Source: Globodera rostochiensis
Lineage: Eukaryota > Nematoda > Chromadorea > Rhabditida > Heteroderidae
Assembly: GCA_018350325.1 (NCBI GenBank)
Contig: JAEVLN010000011.1
Coordinates: 2,910,449 to 2,974,448 of the forward strand
Reading direction: 5' to 3'
Length of the DNA: 64,000 nucleotides
Below, piece after piece: positions 10,582 to 22,492 of the stretch (the first letter of the stretch is position 1; every line of letters starts with the position of its first letter). Below the pieces are notes generated by a model that was not told the DNA's origin, ran no database searches, and saw only the letters and a program-made list of their open reading frames with translations. A program made the position numbers and the translations under genes.

Positions 10582-11907
10582 AAGTTGAAATTGGGGTTGA
10601 ATGGCGCGGGGCGCAATGGAATCCACGACCAAATCGGGGACGGACGGGATGGAATCGGGATTCTCGGTTTCGGGGAGTGCCGGGGTGGAAGTGTGGGTCG
10701 TTCGGCCCCGCCGATTCGGCCCCACTCCGCAATTTCTTTTTTACATACATATTCAACCGACCAATTTTTTCAGAAATTTTTTTCAAACAAAAAAAACCAC
10801 CAAAGACGACAATCTGAAATTTTGCAGGAAATTCAGGGGTTCATTTGATAATTGTGGGAAATTCCTCGAAGAAATTCCAAAACGACGTGAGTTAGTTGGG
10901 CTGGTGATGATAAATGTGATCCAGAAACTGGGTTTCCTTATTAGGCCTAGGCCTAAGCTTAGGCCTAAGTTAAAGATGTAAAAAGTACGTTGAAAACAAT
11001 GATGATTTTTCTTTATTTGCATCAGGGTTGCGTCGAAACCTTTCGATTCCGATAATTTCGAGCTTTTTCTTTCGTGTCGAAGTCGAAAACCAAAATAAAA
11101 AAAAACATTTCCTTGGGGCCGAAACGGCGTGGCCGAAAGAGAAGGGCCGAAACGCCCTGTTCCCCGGGGTGGACAGCCTCATATTTAAAAATTTGCAAAT
11201 CGTAAATCCTCATTCATTCCCCCCCCCCCCCAACGTATTATAGGTATGTACCTTTCAATTAAAAAGCCAGGGCTCCCAACGCCACATTTAGCAGGCAAAC
11301 AAAGCCTCATTTTGCAAGAATCTTTATTTAACCGTTAAAAAGATAAGGAGGGGGGGGAGGGGGTCGGCGTTGTCTTTTGAAGCTTTTTAGGAAGATGTAG
11401 GAGGAGTCGGCGGTGCCGGTAGGAGTCGCCGGGAAATGTTAAGAAAATAAGCAAATTTTCCATGTAAAGAATAATACTATAAACTTGTAAGTTTCTTAAT
11501 GTTTTTTAGGCAAATAAAATATGTTACATTTTATATTATTGAGGTCAGACGAGATGTCAGTAGTGTCAAAGTTGAGAGTACAGATACTTCACCAACCAAA
11601 ATAAAAAATTGAGTTAGAAAAAAATTTAAAATTTAAATCCTCCATTTAATAGAAATTAAAATAATTTGCGTTCTAGAGGGCTGCTGTTTGTAAGTCCAGA
11701 ATCTCGAATAGTACGGCCAGGCCGAAAACTTTATTATATCGGTTAAAAAGAACCTTACCCTTGGGGCAAAAAAAAAAAAGATTTTTGAATCAAAAAAATT
11801 CGCGAAAAGTTAATAAAATTATTGTTGAATTTGAAAACAAATTGTAATTTGTCCATTAAACTTTGCACATAAAATGCTTTTTTTAAGGTCTTGATTTTTA
11901 CGTTAAA
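10582..11907. other. Intergenic, largely repeats
   Basis: The first two-thirds is the word-ended foldback at about 10699-11157, listed separately. Around 11220-11450 there are C and G runs and a fragment of the GGCACGTAGCC family (gtcggcggtgccggtagg at 11407). The stretch 11460-11880 is AT-rich with no coding signal. A cttttttttaag motif ends at about 11887, 20 bases before the RAD1 ATG, and may be a trans-splice acceptor. Confidence 0.5.
10699..11157. mobile_element. Word-ended foldback element, GGCCGAAA variant
   Basis: Left end: two copies of ATTCGGCCCC/GTTCGGCCCC (10699-10725). Right end: three inverted copies of GGCCGAAA (11115-11155). The core carries, in order, ggaaattcaggggttcattt, an ttaggcctaagcttaggc block (10940-10975) and cagggttgcgtcgaaa. 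The same three landmarks occur in the same order, on the opposite strand, in the element at 54223-54898. No ORF looks like a transposase. Confidence 0.65.
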
Positions 11908-13398
11908 ATGGACGTCGATGGATTTGAATTCGATGGCGGCAGTCGGTCAGTTGAAAATAACGAAGAAACAATGCAGAAAAGGAGGCATAACGAAGGAAAT
12001 GGCGGAGAAATTGCGATGGAGTCGCAAATGGAAGGACGTGAAAAATTTTATTCGCAGCAGCAAATGTCCGAGGACAGTGAAGAGGCTTTATTTTGCATTT
12101 CGAAGCACGACGCAAAAGAAATAAGCCAAGTGGTCAAAGCAATGGCATTTCGCGAAGTGAGATTCTAAAAAGAATTTGGGAAAATTCCCTTTCAGCACTG
12201 TACGTTGAACGTAAGCAACGAGGGAATTCGCTTAGCGGTGGACGACCAGCACAACCAACAGGGAAGTGCCTATTTCAGATTTGAACACTTTCAAACCTTC
12301 AACTTTCGTACCCAAACGTGTAGCATAAGGATCCCAATGAAGCCGTTAATGGTAGGAGAACTCTTTTCAAACAATCCATAAAGTAAACGATTTGTTTTTG
12401 GATGGTAAGGAAGCGTTGAACATGTTTTCGGGGAGCATGACAATGGTTCAAATTTCGTGGAACGGTGAGGGCTTTCCATTGCTCGTCATTCTGGAGGATG
12501 AAGGCAAGCCATGCCATAATTGAAATGTTTCCATTCTAGCCCTTCAGGGATTGTTGTACACACCGAAATTCGGACATTGACGGCGCCCGAAGTGCGCATG
12601 TTTTTTATAAAGTGTTTATTCGAGCTCGGATTCGTGCTCTACGCTAGGCCAGTAGTCAGAAATTTCATTTCGGGGGGGGGCATGCCCTTCTCTGCCCCCC
12701 CCCCTCTCTGGCTACGGGCTTGATCTGCGTATATTTTTACCCTAGAAAGCATAAACTTTACCGTCGGGACTAGAAAACTTCATGATTTCCCTCTCTTGAC
12801 AAAAAAGGGACACTAAACAAGAAGAACTCCCAAAATGGAACCAAACCGCAAAAATACCATTCGTTTGCTTCTTTGTAATTTTCTCTTCTCTCAGTTTCTC
12901 GACTTCGAATTCGACCACAACAGTGTGGTGGCCAAGGCAATTCTCAATGCTCAACCGATTCGGGAGATTATGCGGGATTTGGACGATTCTGCCGAAACGG
13001 TGGTGCTCACCTTCACGCCCGCCTATTTGCAGTTCTATGTGGTCGGAGGAGTGGGCCGGATGAAGGCAATTCTTTCCCTTTGCCTTGCCTCATTTTGGAT
13101 TTGCTTTTTAGGTTGAGCTGCCGGCAAATTGCGATCAAATGGAACTTTTGAACTGTACCGAGGACCGTGTTCAGTTCCGTTATCGGATGAGCCTCTTCAA
13201 AAGGCTCAAGGACAGCATTCGCTTGTGCAACAAACTTTCGTTTCGCGTCGACAGCAATGGCATTCTCAGTTCGCAAATGATGGTGCAGCAGAATGAGCAA
13301 AATGTGTTCATCGAATTCTACGTGGGTTTTCTAGTAGTAAATTTACAATATTATTTTGGCAGAGTTGCTACAATTCTGTGAAAAAGTCAAGTATGTAA
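11908..13398 (+). CDS. RAD1: Checkpoint clamp subunit RAD1 (9-1-1 complex)
   Basis: PCNA-like subunit of the RAD9-RAD1-HUS1 clamp that signals DNA damage to ATR; the C. elegans counterpart is mrt-2. Seven exons join in phase (11908-12156, 12196-12351, 12410-12503, 12548-12591, 12895-13065, 13112-13321, 13363-13398), giving 319 residues. Landmarks are VVKAMAFREHCTLNVSNEGI, ALNMFSGSMTMVQISWNGEG, FEFDHNSVVAKAI and a terminal NVFIEFYSCYNS that matches human CFVEYYCC. The N-terminus (about 60 residues) is longer and more acidic than in human RAD1. Two introns start with GC (12504 and 13066); no in-phase GT alternative fits. Intron 12592-12894 holds an 80-bp fragment of the intronic MITE family. 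Confidence 0.95.
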
Positions 13399-14200
13399 AT
13401 TGGCGGTTAATCGAATAGAATTTAGATAATGTCGGAAAATGAGCATTATTATGAAAATGAATCGTGATCGAGCAGAACATAGTCGACAACGTTTTCCCAG
13501 CTGATCTTCCCTACCTCGACTTCTTTTTTTTGTATTAATTGATGATAAAATTTGATTATGAATTGTCAAATATAAAAGATTTAAGTAGGAGATGCGATAT
13601 TGGTATTTTTGAAGTATAGAAAACTCATCAGAGAATTTGAGTTTAAGAGACTTGCAATTGTTGGCTGGGACCAGGATTTTTAGGACTGGATATCCCTGTT
13701 AAAAAACCCGGATTAACGAAAAAAAATGATTGGTAAAATTGGGTTTTGAAATTTTGACCAAAATACGGAAATTTTCGCATCTTTTTAGGGATGGGAGGTC
13801 CGGCTCGGGCATTATTATTTGTTTGAATTAGTGTTAAAATATGTAGTGTAAATTTTGGCGCATTGTTTATTTTTGTCTGCTGCTAAGCTTGACCCATAAT
13901 GTGTAAAAAAGTTTTATTGTTATTTTCACGGTAATTACTGCAGAACATTGGTTTAGATGATGTTCTATGATAAATCTGCTGATGAAATATTTGTGATCAA
14001 CGCCTTGATAACCCCCGAGTCTGGCAGAATTGCGTAAACTGGTGATGAGTTGGGTTGAACCCGATTGGGAGCCCTCTCTTAAGTCCGACTTTTACCCTCC
14101 TTTCATTCACCTCAATTTTGTGGCGGGTTCTAAAGGAGAACATATAATTTAGCATTGTGTTCATTTTTGGAAATTTGCCTTTTTGTGAAATATTGTTCGG
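13399..14200. other. Intergenic, RAD1 to PFK
   Basis: AT-rich with no recognised exon. It contains gatgataaatctgctgatg-type sequence near 13970 that resembles 42590-42630, so part of it is probably an old repeat. Confidence 0.4.
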
Positions 14201-17200
14201 ATGACCTCAGCTGACAGTGGCAAGACCAAAGGGCCGTCCCCTGTCCGAATGGAGGGCTCGCTCATTGAGCCCGGATGTTTTTCCGGTCGGTCTATGGCAG
14301 TTTTCACCAGTGGAGGCGATTCATGCGGTGCGTTTTTTGAGTTGTTTTTTACTGTCTTTGACTTTGTTAGGGATGAACAGTGCGGTGCGTTCCGTTGTCC
14401 GTACGGGCCTTTATTTTGGCTGTCGCGTGTATTTTATCAAAGAAGGTTACCAGGTTAAATAAGGGACCGGCTTTAAAGAACGCGTTAATGTTCCTTCCCA
14501 TTCGTTTAGGGAATGGTGGACGGAGGCGCGAACATTGTGGAGGCCGATTGGAACTCCGTCTCCGACATAATCCAGTGTGGCGGAACGATCATCGGGTCGG
14601 CACGTTGCAAAGAATTCAGAGAGCATGGCGGACGGCTCAAGGTTTTCAATGCTTTTGGATGTTTGCCAAATCCTGAATAGGCCTGCAAAAACCTCGTCGC
14701 AAATGCTATAACTCATTTGGTTTGCATTGGCGGTGACGGGTCATTGACGGGCGCCACAATCTTTCGCGACGAGTGGCCCAAGTTGATCAAGGAATTGATG
14801 TCGAGTGGTGAAATCACCGAGGAGCAGGCCAAGCAGTGCACGTATGTCCAGGTTTCATTTCAATCAGTTCTCCGTTTAATAATGTTTTTGCTCCTAAATC
14901 CATTCGCTGAAGATTGTTGGCCTCGTTGGTTCAATTGACAACGATTTTTGTGGTACTGACATGACAATCGGCACGGACAGTGCACTTCAGCGCATTGTTG
15001 AAGTGCGATTTGATAAATTGGGGGAGAGGAGGGGGGGGGTCATCTGATTGTGTTCAAATTTTAATTTCGACCTTTCAGGCCGTTGATGCGGTGGTTTCTA
15101 CGGCACAAAGTCATCAACGCGCTTTTGTCATCGAAGTGATGGGCCGCCATTGCGGCTATTTGGCTTTGGTCGCAGCGTTAGCCTGCGAGGCCGATTATTG
15201 TTTCATTCCGGAATGGCCGCAGCCAAAAAATTGGGAAGAGGTCGAATTTCGACGGAGTTTAACCCGTCGAAAGTCTCGGACAAATTCAGGTTCTCTGCGC
15301 AAAATTGGCAAATTCTCGAGAACTCAACCAGCGACTGAACATAATCATCGTTGCTGAAGGAGCAATTGACCAGGACGGCAGTGTGATCACTAGCAACATG
15401 GTTTCTGTGCATTTTGGTGCGCGTTTTTTACGCTAAATGCACTTATGTAGGTTTGCCAATCTGTGAAGAACAGACTGAACTATGACATTCGTGTCACTGT
15501 TTTGGGCCATGTCCAACGCGGAGGAAATCCGTCGGGATTTGACCGCCTTTTGGGTTGCCGGACGGGTGCCGAGGCCACATTGGCATTGATGGAAATGAAA
15601 AATGAGTCGGTGAGCATTTTTATTCCTCTGAAAGAATATAGCATTTGTATGTTATTATTGCCATTTAGGAGCCTTGCGTAATTTCCATCGATGGGACCCA
15701 AATTGTCCGAGTGCCGTTGATGGAATGTGTGCGCAAAACTCAAGAAGTGAGTATCCAAAACAGCACACCCAAAATTAAGTTCATAAGATTCAACGGGCGA
15801 TGGAAGAGCGTAATTTTGAGAGGGCTCGGGAACTTCGCGGAAAAAGTTTTCAGCGCAATTTGGAGACATATCGATTGTTTACAAAACTGCACACACCGAA
15901 GGAGAAAGACAACCTTTCGGCCGGCCATGTGTACAATGTCGCGGTGATGAACATTGGGGCGCCAGCTGGTGGTAATTAATTATTCTTTTTTGATTCAAAT
16001 CGCCCTAAATAGGCCATGCCTTTATTTTTTAAGGAATGAATGCGGCAGTTCGCTCTTTTGTGCGGATGGCACTTTACCACCGATGTCACGTCTTCGGCAT
16101 TCACAATTCCTTCGAAGGCTTTGCGATTGGTCAAATAAAGGTAGGGTTGGATAGAATTGTTGAGAAGGGCTTTTCTTTTCAATGGCAGGAGTTGTTTTGG
16201 GCCGACGTAACCTCGTGGACGATGCAGGGCGGTTCGAAATTGGGCACACAGAAACAATTACCCAAAAACATCAAAGCGGTGGCCGATCAGCTGGAAACGC
16301 ACAAGATCCATGCCCTTCTGGTAGTCGGAGGGTTTGAGGTTTCCGGAAGCATTTTTCAAGTTTTTAAATTGTTCATTTCTTTTTAGGCTTATTATTCAGC
16401 GCTGATTCTTGCCCGAAGTCGCGGCGAATTTCCTGCATTTCGGATTCCGATCTGTGTAATTCCATGCACAATCAGCAACAATGTGCCGGGCACTTCACTT
16501 TCTTTGGGTATTCTTTTTATTTCCGTTTTTTGATCTTTTATTATAATGAAGGGTCGGACACGGCGATTAATGCCATCTGTCAAATGGTGGACAATATCAA
16601 ACAGTCGGCCAACGGGACTAAACGGCGCGTTTTTCTCATCGAAACGATGGGCGGACACTGCGGTTATTTAGCCACGGTGTCCGCTCTCGCCACGGGGGCG
16701 GACAATGCGTACATTTTTGAAGAGAAATTTACTGTGGACGGTGAGTGGGACAGCAGGGAAAGGAATTGTCTGTCCCGTCGTTGAACTTTGGCATTTTGCA
16801 GATATAAAGGAAGATGTGAAAGTGATCGTTCAGAAGATGAGAAAGGGCGTTCAACGCTATTTGATAGTGCAGTCGGAGGGGGCCAGCCACAATTACGACA
16901 CGACTTTTGTTCAGAAATTGTTCAGCGAAGAGGGCAAGGGGGAGGTTGGTGGGGGGGGGGAATTATACCGAATTGTTGTACCCGTTATTCCTTTAAACGC
17001 CCATTGAGGACAATTGTTTTTACGATGGTCTCTCTTCAGTTCAGCACTCGGATCAACATTCTGGGCCACCCTCAGCAAGGAGGAAAACCAACTCCGTTTG
17101 ACCGCAACATGGGCACAAAGTTCGGTGCTCGGGCGTTGGACCATCTCATGAAGCAAATCAACGAGACATTCGTCCCTTCGTCCGGAAAATGCGATGCAAA

Positions 17201-17715
17201 TACTCTAGAAACGGCCACTTTGCTTGGTTAGTGCCAGCGAATAATAAATGGGTCTTGGCACGTAGCCGGGGGGGGGGGGGAATCCCCCCCCCCCCCCCCC
17301 CCCCCCCGAAATGAAATTTGAGAAAAAAACCATAGGGGGGCCCTTTTGTTTAGCACTTTTTTAAGAAAGTGTCATCAAAAATCAAAAAAAAATTCTCGGC
17401 AGTCTGTCGGCGGTGCCGACCCCTCCTATTCCTAAAAAGCTTCAAAAGTGCCGAAAGGGAAAAACACACCCCTAAGAATCGATTTCCCCCTCCCCCCCCC
17501 CGCAAAATTCTGGCTACGTGCCTGGCCTTCAGTGTTCATTTCTATCCTTTTAAGGGTTAATTGGTCGAGACGTGGTCTTCTCGCCATTGGAGAAACTCGC
17601 CTCTGAGACCGATTTTGAGCATCGACTGCCCAACAACCAATGGTGGCTGAAAATCCGTCCCCTCCTGCGTATTCTGGCCAAACATCGCGCTTCTTACGTT
17701 CAAGAGGCTACTTAA
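14201..17715 (+). CDS. PFK1: ATP-dependent 6-phosphofructokinase (tandem eukaryotic type)
   Basis: Cytosolic glycolytic enzyme that phosphorylates fructose 6-phosphate. Seventeen short exons, from 14201-14327 to 17555-17715, join in phase. The catalytic half shows [44 protein letters not shown] with the catalytic Asp region, [11 protein letters not shown] and [15 protein letters not shown] linker leads to the regulatory half ([34 protein letters not shown] [27 protein letters not shown]). The end is [21 protein letters not shown], then a short tail stopping at 17715. In the first loop the usual GGDAPGMN reads GGDSCGMN. Length and order match animal PFK, without the long C-terminal extension of the vertebrate enzyme. 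Intron 16 holds a MITE. Confidence 0.97.
17256..17524. mobile_element. GGCACGTAGCC-ended MITE in PFK intron 16
   Basis: The ends GGCACGTAGCC (17256-17266) and GGCTACGTGCC (17512-17522) are inverted. Just inside the left end a run of about 12 G is followed by aat and about 23 C (17268-17307), which could form a hairpin. The core has gtcggcggtgccgacc. The other recognised members are at 2040-2635, 12640-12722, 41841-41906 and 42131-42536, with fragments at 11340-11440 and 24890-24995. Confidence 0.75.
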
Positions 17716-18355
17716 TCAATTAACGGCATGGAAGGAAGACGGACGGCTTACAAATTAGTTGAATTTACTTATTTTCTTCTTGGACAAAATTAATTAAAAT
17801 AGTTTGCCCGTAGGAAAATCAGTTTTTGTTTGTGTTTTAACCAATTATCGCCAAATCTCGGACCCATTTTCAACCATTTGACTTCGGAATGTGAAAATTG
17901 TACGAATAAATAATAATTAGCAATTAGATATATATTCTTTTTGGCATGGCTTTGAATTTTGGTTGGACTTTGTTGGCTTTGGCTTTTGGTTCTTTCGCTG
18001 TTTATGTCGCCGTCATTCCGTTGTTCGCTGTCGATGGGACCGATGTCGCCCCATTCATTTGCCAATTTTGGTCAGCAACCGAACTGAACAGCAGAGAGGC
18101 GGACGAATAGAGCGGCGTGGGGGCGGCCAGCACCCAAAACAAAGAAATTTTAAAAGCATTAAACACTCGCGCAATCCGAAGAATAGTAAGCGGAGCGGTG
18201 TGTGTCCCCAGAAAATGCCGAACTTCCCTTGTCAATTACCGGGAAGCAGTCGCAAAACTGGGGAATCCAAAAATTCGGTTTAGCGAACGCCCTCCCGCCC
18301 CCCCCAATCAATCATTCGTCATTTGAGCTTTTGCGACGGCCCCTTCCCTGTTAGT
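17716..18355. other. Intergenic, PFK 3' side to nuclear receptor 3' side
   Basis: Convergent 3' regions. AATAAA-like sites occur near 17905. On the minus strand 18355-18309 reads on from the nuclear receptor frame for 15 codons to a TGA once the hAT-type insertion at 18364-18672 is ignored. I see no separate gene. Confidence 0.5.
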
Positions 18356-18680
18356 GTGTGCTTTAGAGACCGGTCGAGACGAGATCTCATCTCGAAAAAT
18401 CTCGACGAGATTCTCGAGAAATCTCGTCTCGACATCTCGTCTCGAATTTTGATTTTCAACTTATATTTCGTGACCAAATTTTGCAGACATGCTTTTAGTG
18501 CTCCCTTCTTACCCCTACAAAATTTGGTGGAGTTTCTGAGAATTTTGAAAAAAAAAATTTTTATTTTCATCAAAATCTCGAATCTCGACTATTCCGGGTC
18601 GAGATTTCGAGATCCGAGATTTTTTCGAGAATCTCGTCTAGAGTCTCGCTCGAAGCTCAAGTCCGGTCTCTAGTGTGCTT
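18356..18680. mobile_element. hAT-type MITE with 8-bp target duplication
   Basis: The element is 18364-18672 (309 bp). It begins TAGAGACCGGTC and ends inverted as ...GTCCGGTCTCTA. The flanking GTGTGCTT at 18356-18363 and 18673-18680 is an exact 8-bp duplication, the hAT hallmark. The interior is dense in inverted TCTCGA/TCGAGA words. It lies at the end of the nuclear-receptor coding region and supplies that gene's TAG stop. Confidence 0.92.
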
Positions 18681-21035
18681 CACCTACCCACGGTTGGTTC
18701 GACTGCTGCCCTGTACTGCTCGAATTTCCGTTTGGCGGTGGGAGTGCCGTGGGGGAGGGGGAGGCGCCGTGGAGGATCAGCGAATGTTGATGCCGTTGGG
18801 AAGTGCTGGGCGGCGTGGGCGAAGTGACGTTGGATTGGACGATGGAGGAGGTGACGCTCGTCCTTAGTCGCGAGTAACTGCGCGTCTCCGCATCTTCCGG
18901 CAGCAGCAGTTCCGCCATCAGTTCGTCCACATTGGCCAATCCTTTAAGGGTGAGAACGGAGTTGGCACCAAAATGGAAGAACTCCGAATTCTTTGGGTCC
19001 TTTCGAACCCAAACACGAAGGAATGGCATTTCAAACTCTGGAGGAGGGGGGGGGTTCACCCGCAAAAGTCACCGAAAAGCTTGGCCAATTGTGCCTCCTC
19101 CACCAAATCGCGGGCAATTGCCATTAGCGGCGGCAAAAGCAGCAAAAGATTAGCCAGACGGAGGGGCATTTTCGCTCGGTGTTCACTAACGCGTTGCACT
19201 TGATGTTCGAAGGCGGCTAAAATGCGATGGCGCATTTCCTCCACGGCGGCGACGGACGATTCCTCAACGCCTTTGGCCACTGAAAGTTTAAAGTTTGGAG
19301 GCCAATGGGCGGACAATGGCAAAATTGTGAATGGTTTTGTCAGTCATTCGCAGAGGGCTCACTCGGATCGAAAAAGGCCACCGCCTTAAGGGCCGCAAAT
19401 TCGCGTTCCTCCAAGTGGAGCCGTCGCATTGGCCCTGTCAGGTGGTCGAGAATGCGCGCGACCACTCGGCTAAACAAAAATTCAATTTTTAATTTATGTC
19501 GGCAAAGGACAAAGGACAAATCACACTTTACGTCCGGAATTTTGGGTGCGTCACGGGGAACGCAACGGTCGTTGGCCAACCAAACGGCGTCCGTCTCCGC
19601 CACGCGGACAAGCGAGCGGAAAGCGGCGCAGAGGACGAGATGTTGGGCCGAGAAGTGGCGGAGAAGCGCGATTTGGGAGCGCAGAGACAAACGACGGAAC
19701 TCCTCCAATTGTTTGGCCCATTCGACCAGCAAAATCAGCTGTTGATGCATCTGTGGACAAAAAAACAAAAAAAATTGGAGCGGGGGGGCAAGTTTTGGAT
19801 AAAGCATGTCAACTTATTATGAATTGTCTCGACGTCCTCAACTGACCGAATCCGTCACATCGCCCGTCGTCGCCGTCCTGCAGTTGGCCGTCGTCGCCCC
19901 CGGCGATCCCCTCCTCGCCGTCGCCTTCGCTACTTTCAGCGTCCTTTCCGCCTCCATCAGCCGTCGCAGAATCTTTTCAGCGTCAGCAAAAGTTGAAGAC
20001 GGCACGACTTCATCTTCGGCATTGCTGACAAAACAGCAGTCCATTGCTGTGGCACTGTTAAGTGGGGTCTCGGTCTCGGCAATTTGGGGTCTTGGTCTCG
20101 ACAATTTGGGGTGTCGGTCTCGACAATTTGGGGTCTCGGTCTCGACAATTTGGGGTCCGGTTTCGACAATTTGGGATCTCGAGCATTAATTAATACTCCC
20201 CCACCCGTCGTCTCTTCCACTCGCCACCGCCGTCGTTTCTGTTGCCGACGCGTCTCCGTCGTTTGTGCTGCCGCTTTTGCTGTTGCGTCGTGTGGCCGCA
20301 ATTCGATCCCTTTCCAACTGAACGGCCTCCGGACGCATTCCGTTGCCCAAACATTTGTCGAAGCGACAACGGCGGCATGAATTGCGTTGGTCTGCGAATG
20401 GACGACGCGCCATTAAAACGAAATGCCAACAAAATAAAACGCAAAGGGCCAACTTTTGTCCACGACACAATTTTGGCTGAAACGGCACGCGTAATTGTGC
20501 TTTTTGCGAATGGTTCGCCGGAAGAAGCCTAAAATTGGTATCCAAAAGGATTTAAATTAATTGCGTGACCCTTTTTTTGTTCGACCTTTGCATCCATCGC
20601 ACGAAATGCTTCCGTAATGTTTCCCTTAAACAAATTTAAAAAATGCGTCCATTTCCTCTCACACACCGGTGGCTCTGTCTGAGCAAATGAGACATTTCGC
20701 GTGGGTTTGTCCGGTGCCCGTCCCAATGACGGGGACAGACGCTTTTCGCCGTGGGGGCGAATTGGCGGAGAGAATGGGCGACGGGGGGAGGGCGGAGACG
20801 CTGTGAGACGTCGGAGTGCCGGGGGCAGAAAGGGAGAAAAAGGCACCAACTAAAAAGTTTTGGAAAAGCCTTCGCACCAATAAATTTCACCATGGCACAA
20901 TTCCTTTGGCATTGCCACGGCATCCCTCGCCCCATTTACGACCCCTCGAGCATTCCGTTCCGCAGCCAAACTCCGGTCCTCATCAGCCGCTTCAATCGGT
21001 CGTTTTTCAACGGTGCTGTTGCATTCCACTTTCAT
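18670..21035 (-). CDS. HNF4-like nuclear hormone receptor, copy 1
   Basis: Ligand-regulated transcription factor. Exon 1 (21035-20891) begins [13 protein letters not shown]; exons 2-5 (20849-20667, 20624-20586, 20528-20454, 20391-20205) encode the zinc-finger domain: [11 protein letters not shown]-box CDGCKGFFRR, then [20 protein letters not shown] and the HNF4-type VQLERDR extension. Exon 6 (20054-19847) is a linker. The ligand-binding domain starts at 19750 with [12 protein letters not shown], continues through [17 protein letters not shown] and [11 protein letters not shown], and ends with the activation helix region [12 protein letters not shown]. The tail then stops at TAG (18672-18670), inside a hAT-type MITE. 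Without the insertion the frame would run 15 codons further. Exons checked join in phase. Nematodes carry many HNF4-derived receptors, so the exact orthologue is unclear. Confidence 0.92.
20068..20180. repeat. 20- to 22-bp tandem repeat in receptor intron
   Basis: Five copies of ggtctcgacaatttggggt with small changes fill the intron between exons 5 and 6 of the nuclear receptor. The array makes up most of that intron. Confidence 0.85.
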
Positions 21036-22492
21036 TCTTTTTTATTTTTAATACATTTTCCCTGAACAATGTTTTTTATTTAGACTAATTATGTAATTAG
21101 GGGTATTTTGCAGAAAATGCAATTGAAAGCTGAGAGAATGATTAATGAAGGTGGGGGAGGGGGAGGGAGGGGGTGTCCTTCCCTCACCTCCGGCGATCTC
21201 CCCACTTTCTCCCCGTTGGTGCTGCCTATCGTCGCACAGAAAGATAAAATTATTGACAGCCAACTGCTAAAAGGCGATGGATGGGCAACGACCGGCGGAA
21301 AGCGAAGCAAAAACGGCCGACAATTGGACGAACGGAGGGGACAGAAGCAACTCTTGGGGTCCTAAGGGCCAAAGTTTGACCCCTCAGGCAAAATGGGACT
21401 TTGTTGTGGCACGATCAGAAAATGAGTCATCATCAGGAGGGCAGAATGAAAGAGAAAAAAAGGTGTGGTGGAAGGAAATGGGGGGAGGGGGGGGGGCTGA
21501 ACGATCCGAACACCCGCCGATGGAGGGAATGTTCATGCACCCGTGCCATTGTTGGAGGATTTCAGTGGCACAAAGGAAAAGGGAGGGAGGGGGGGGCAAC
21601 TTCCCCTCCCCACCCAACTCAGCCCTTATCAGCAACAACCCGCCAGTCAATAACCGCTCTTGTCCCTTCCATCCATCGGCTGACTGAACCATTTTCCCCC
21701 GCCCCCAATTGATCAATCACCGCCCTCCCAATTCGATGAAATGTCAAATTGGGACATCACATCAATGAAAAGGACAGAACAAATAAAGACACCACAAACA
21801 TAATTTTTGGGTTGTTTAATGTAAAAAAACAAGAAATGTATTGAATAAACGGAAACGGCGAATTCTTTGATTTGTTGAAATGTCTGAGGAAATGTCGACA
21901 AAAAGTGAATGGGGGGTGGGGGGGGACGACGTGACAGCCGGCCGGACGATTCATTTGTTACGGCCAAGGACCAACGGATGAATGAATGAATTTATCGTTA
22001 TCAAAAAACGATCTCGAACGATCTCATGGGAATTCTCGACCTTTGTAACAATTTAATGCGAAGCGTTGAGAGTGAAGAAAAGTGATTTGTCAACAAATCC
22101 ATCCCACAGCAGCAGAAGGTCACGTTGTTCGTCGTCTTGAGAATGGCGGGGGAGGGGCAAGAAACACAGTAAAACGCTGCTAAAAACTCGACAATTAAAC
22201 CGGTTTTCCTACAAATAATGACATCAAATTTGCGAAGTTTTCTTCTTCTAAGTCAAAAAAACAACAACCATACCATGTACAAAAGATTCGAACGGAATCT
22301 AAAATTTGTTGCCAATTTTTACACATTAATATTTTATTTTCTCGACAAAAATTCTAAAAAAATTACGCCATTGAAAATGTTTAGGAAAGAAAGAAATAAG
22401 CGAGACTTAGATATGCGACTATTTTCGGTTAAAAATGGAAAAATGATCGGTCATTTCAGTCCGATCCGACTGATCAGTCAGTCAATCGGTAG
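21036..22492. other. Intergenic between the two nuclear receptors
   Basis: Upstream region of receptor copy 1 and downstream region of copy 2. It has several G-runs (21150-21170, 21480-21495, 21588-21597) and an AT-rich 3' half. I find no exon; the long plus-strand reading frames here have no recognisable domain. Confidence 0.45.
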
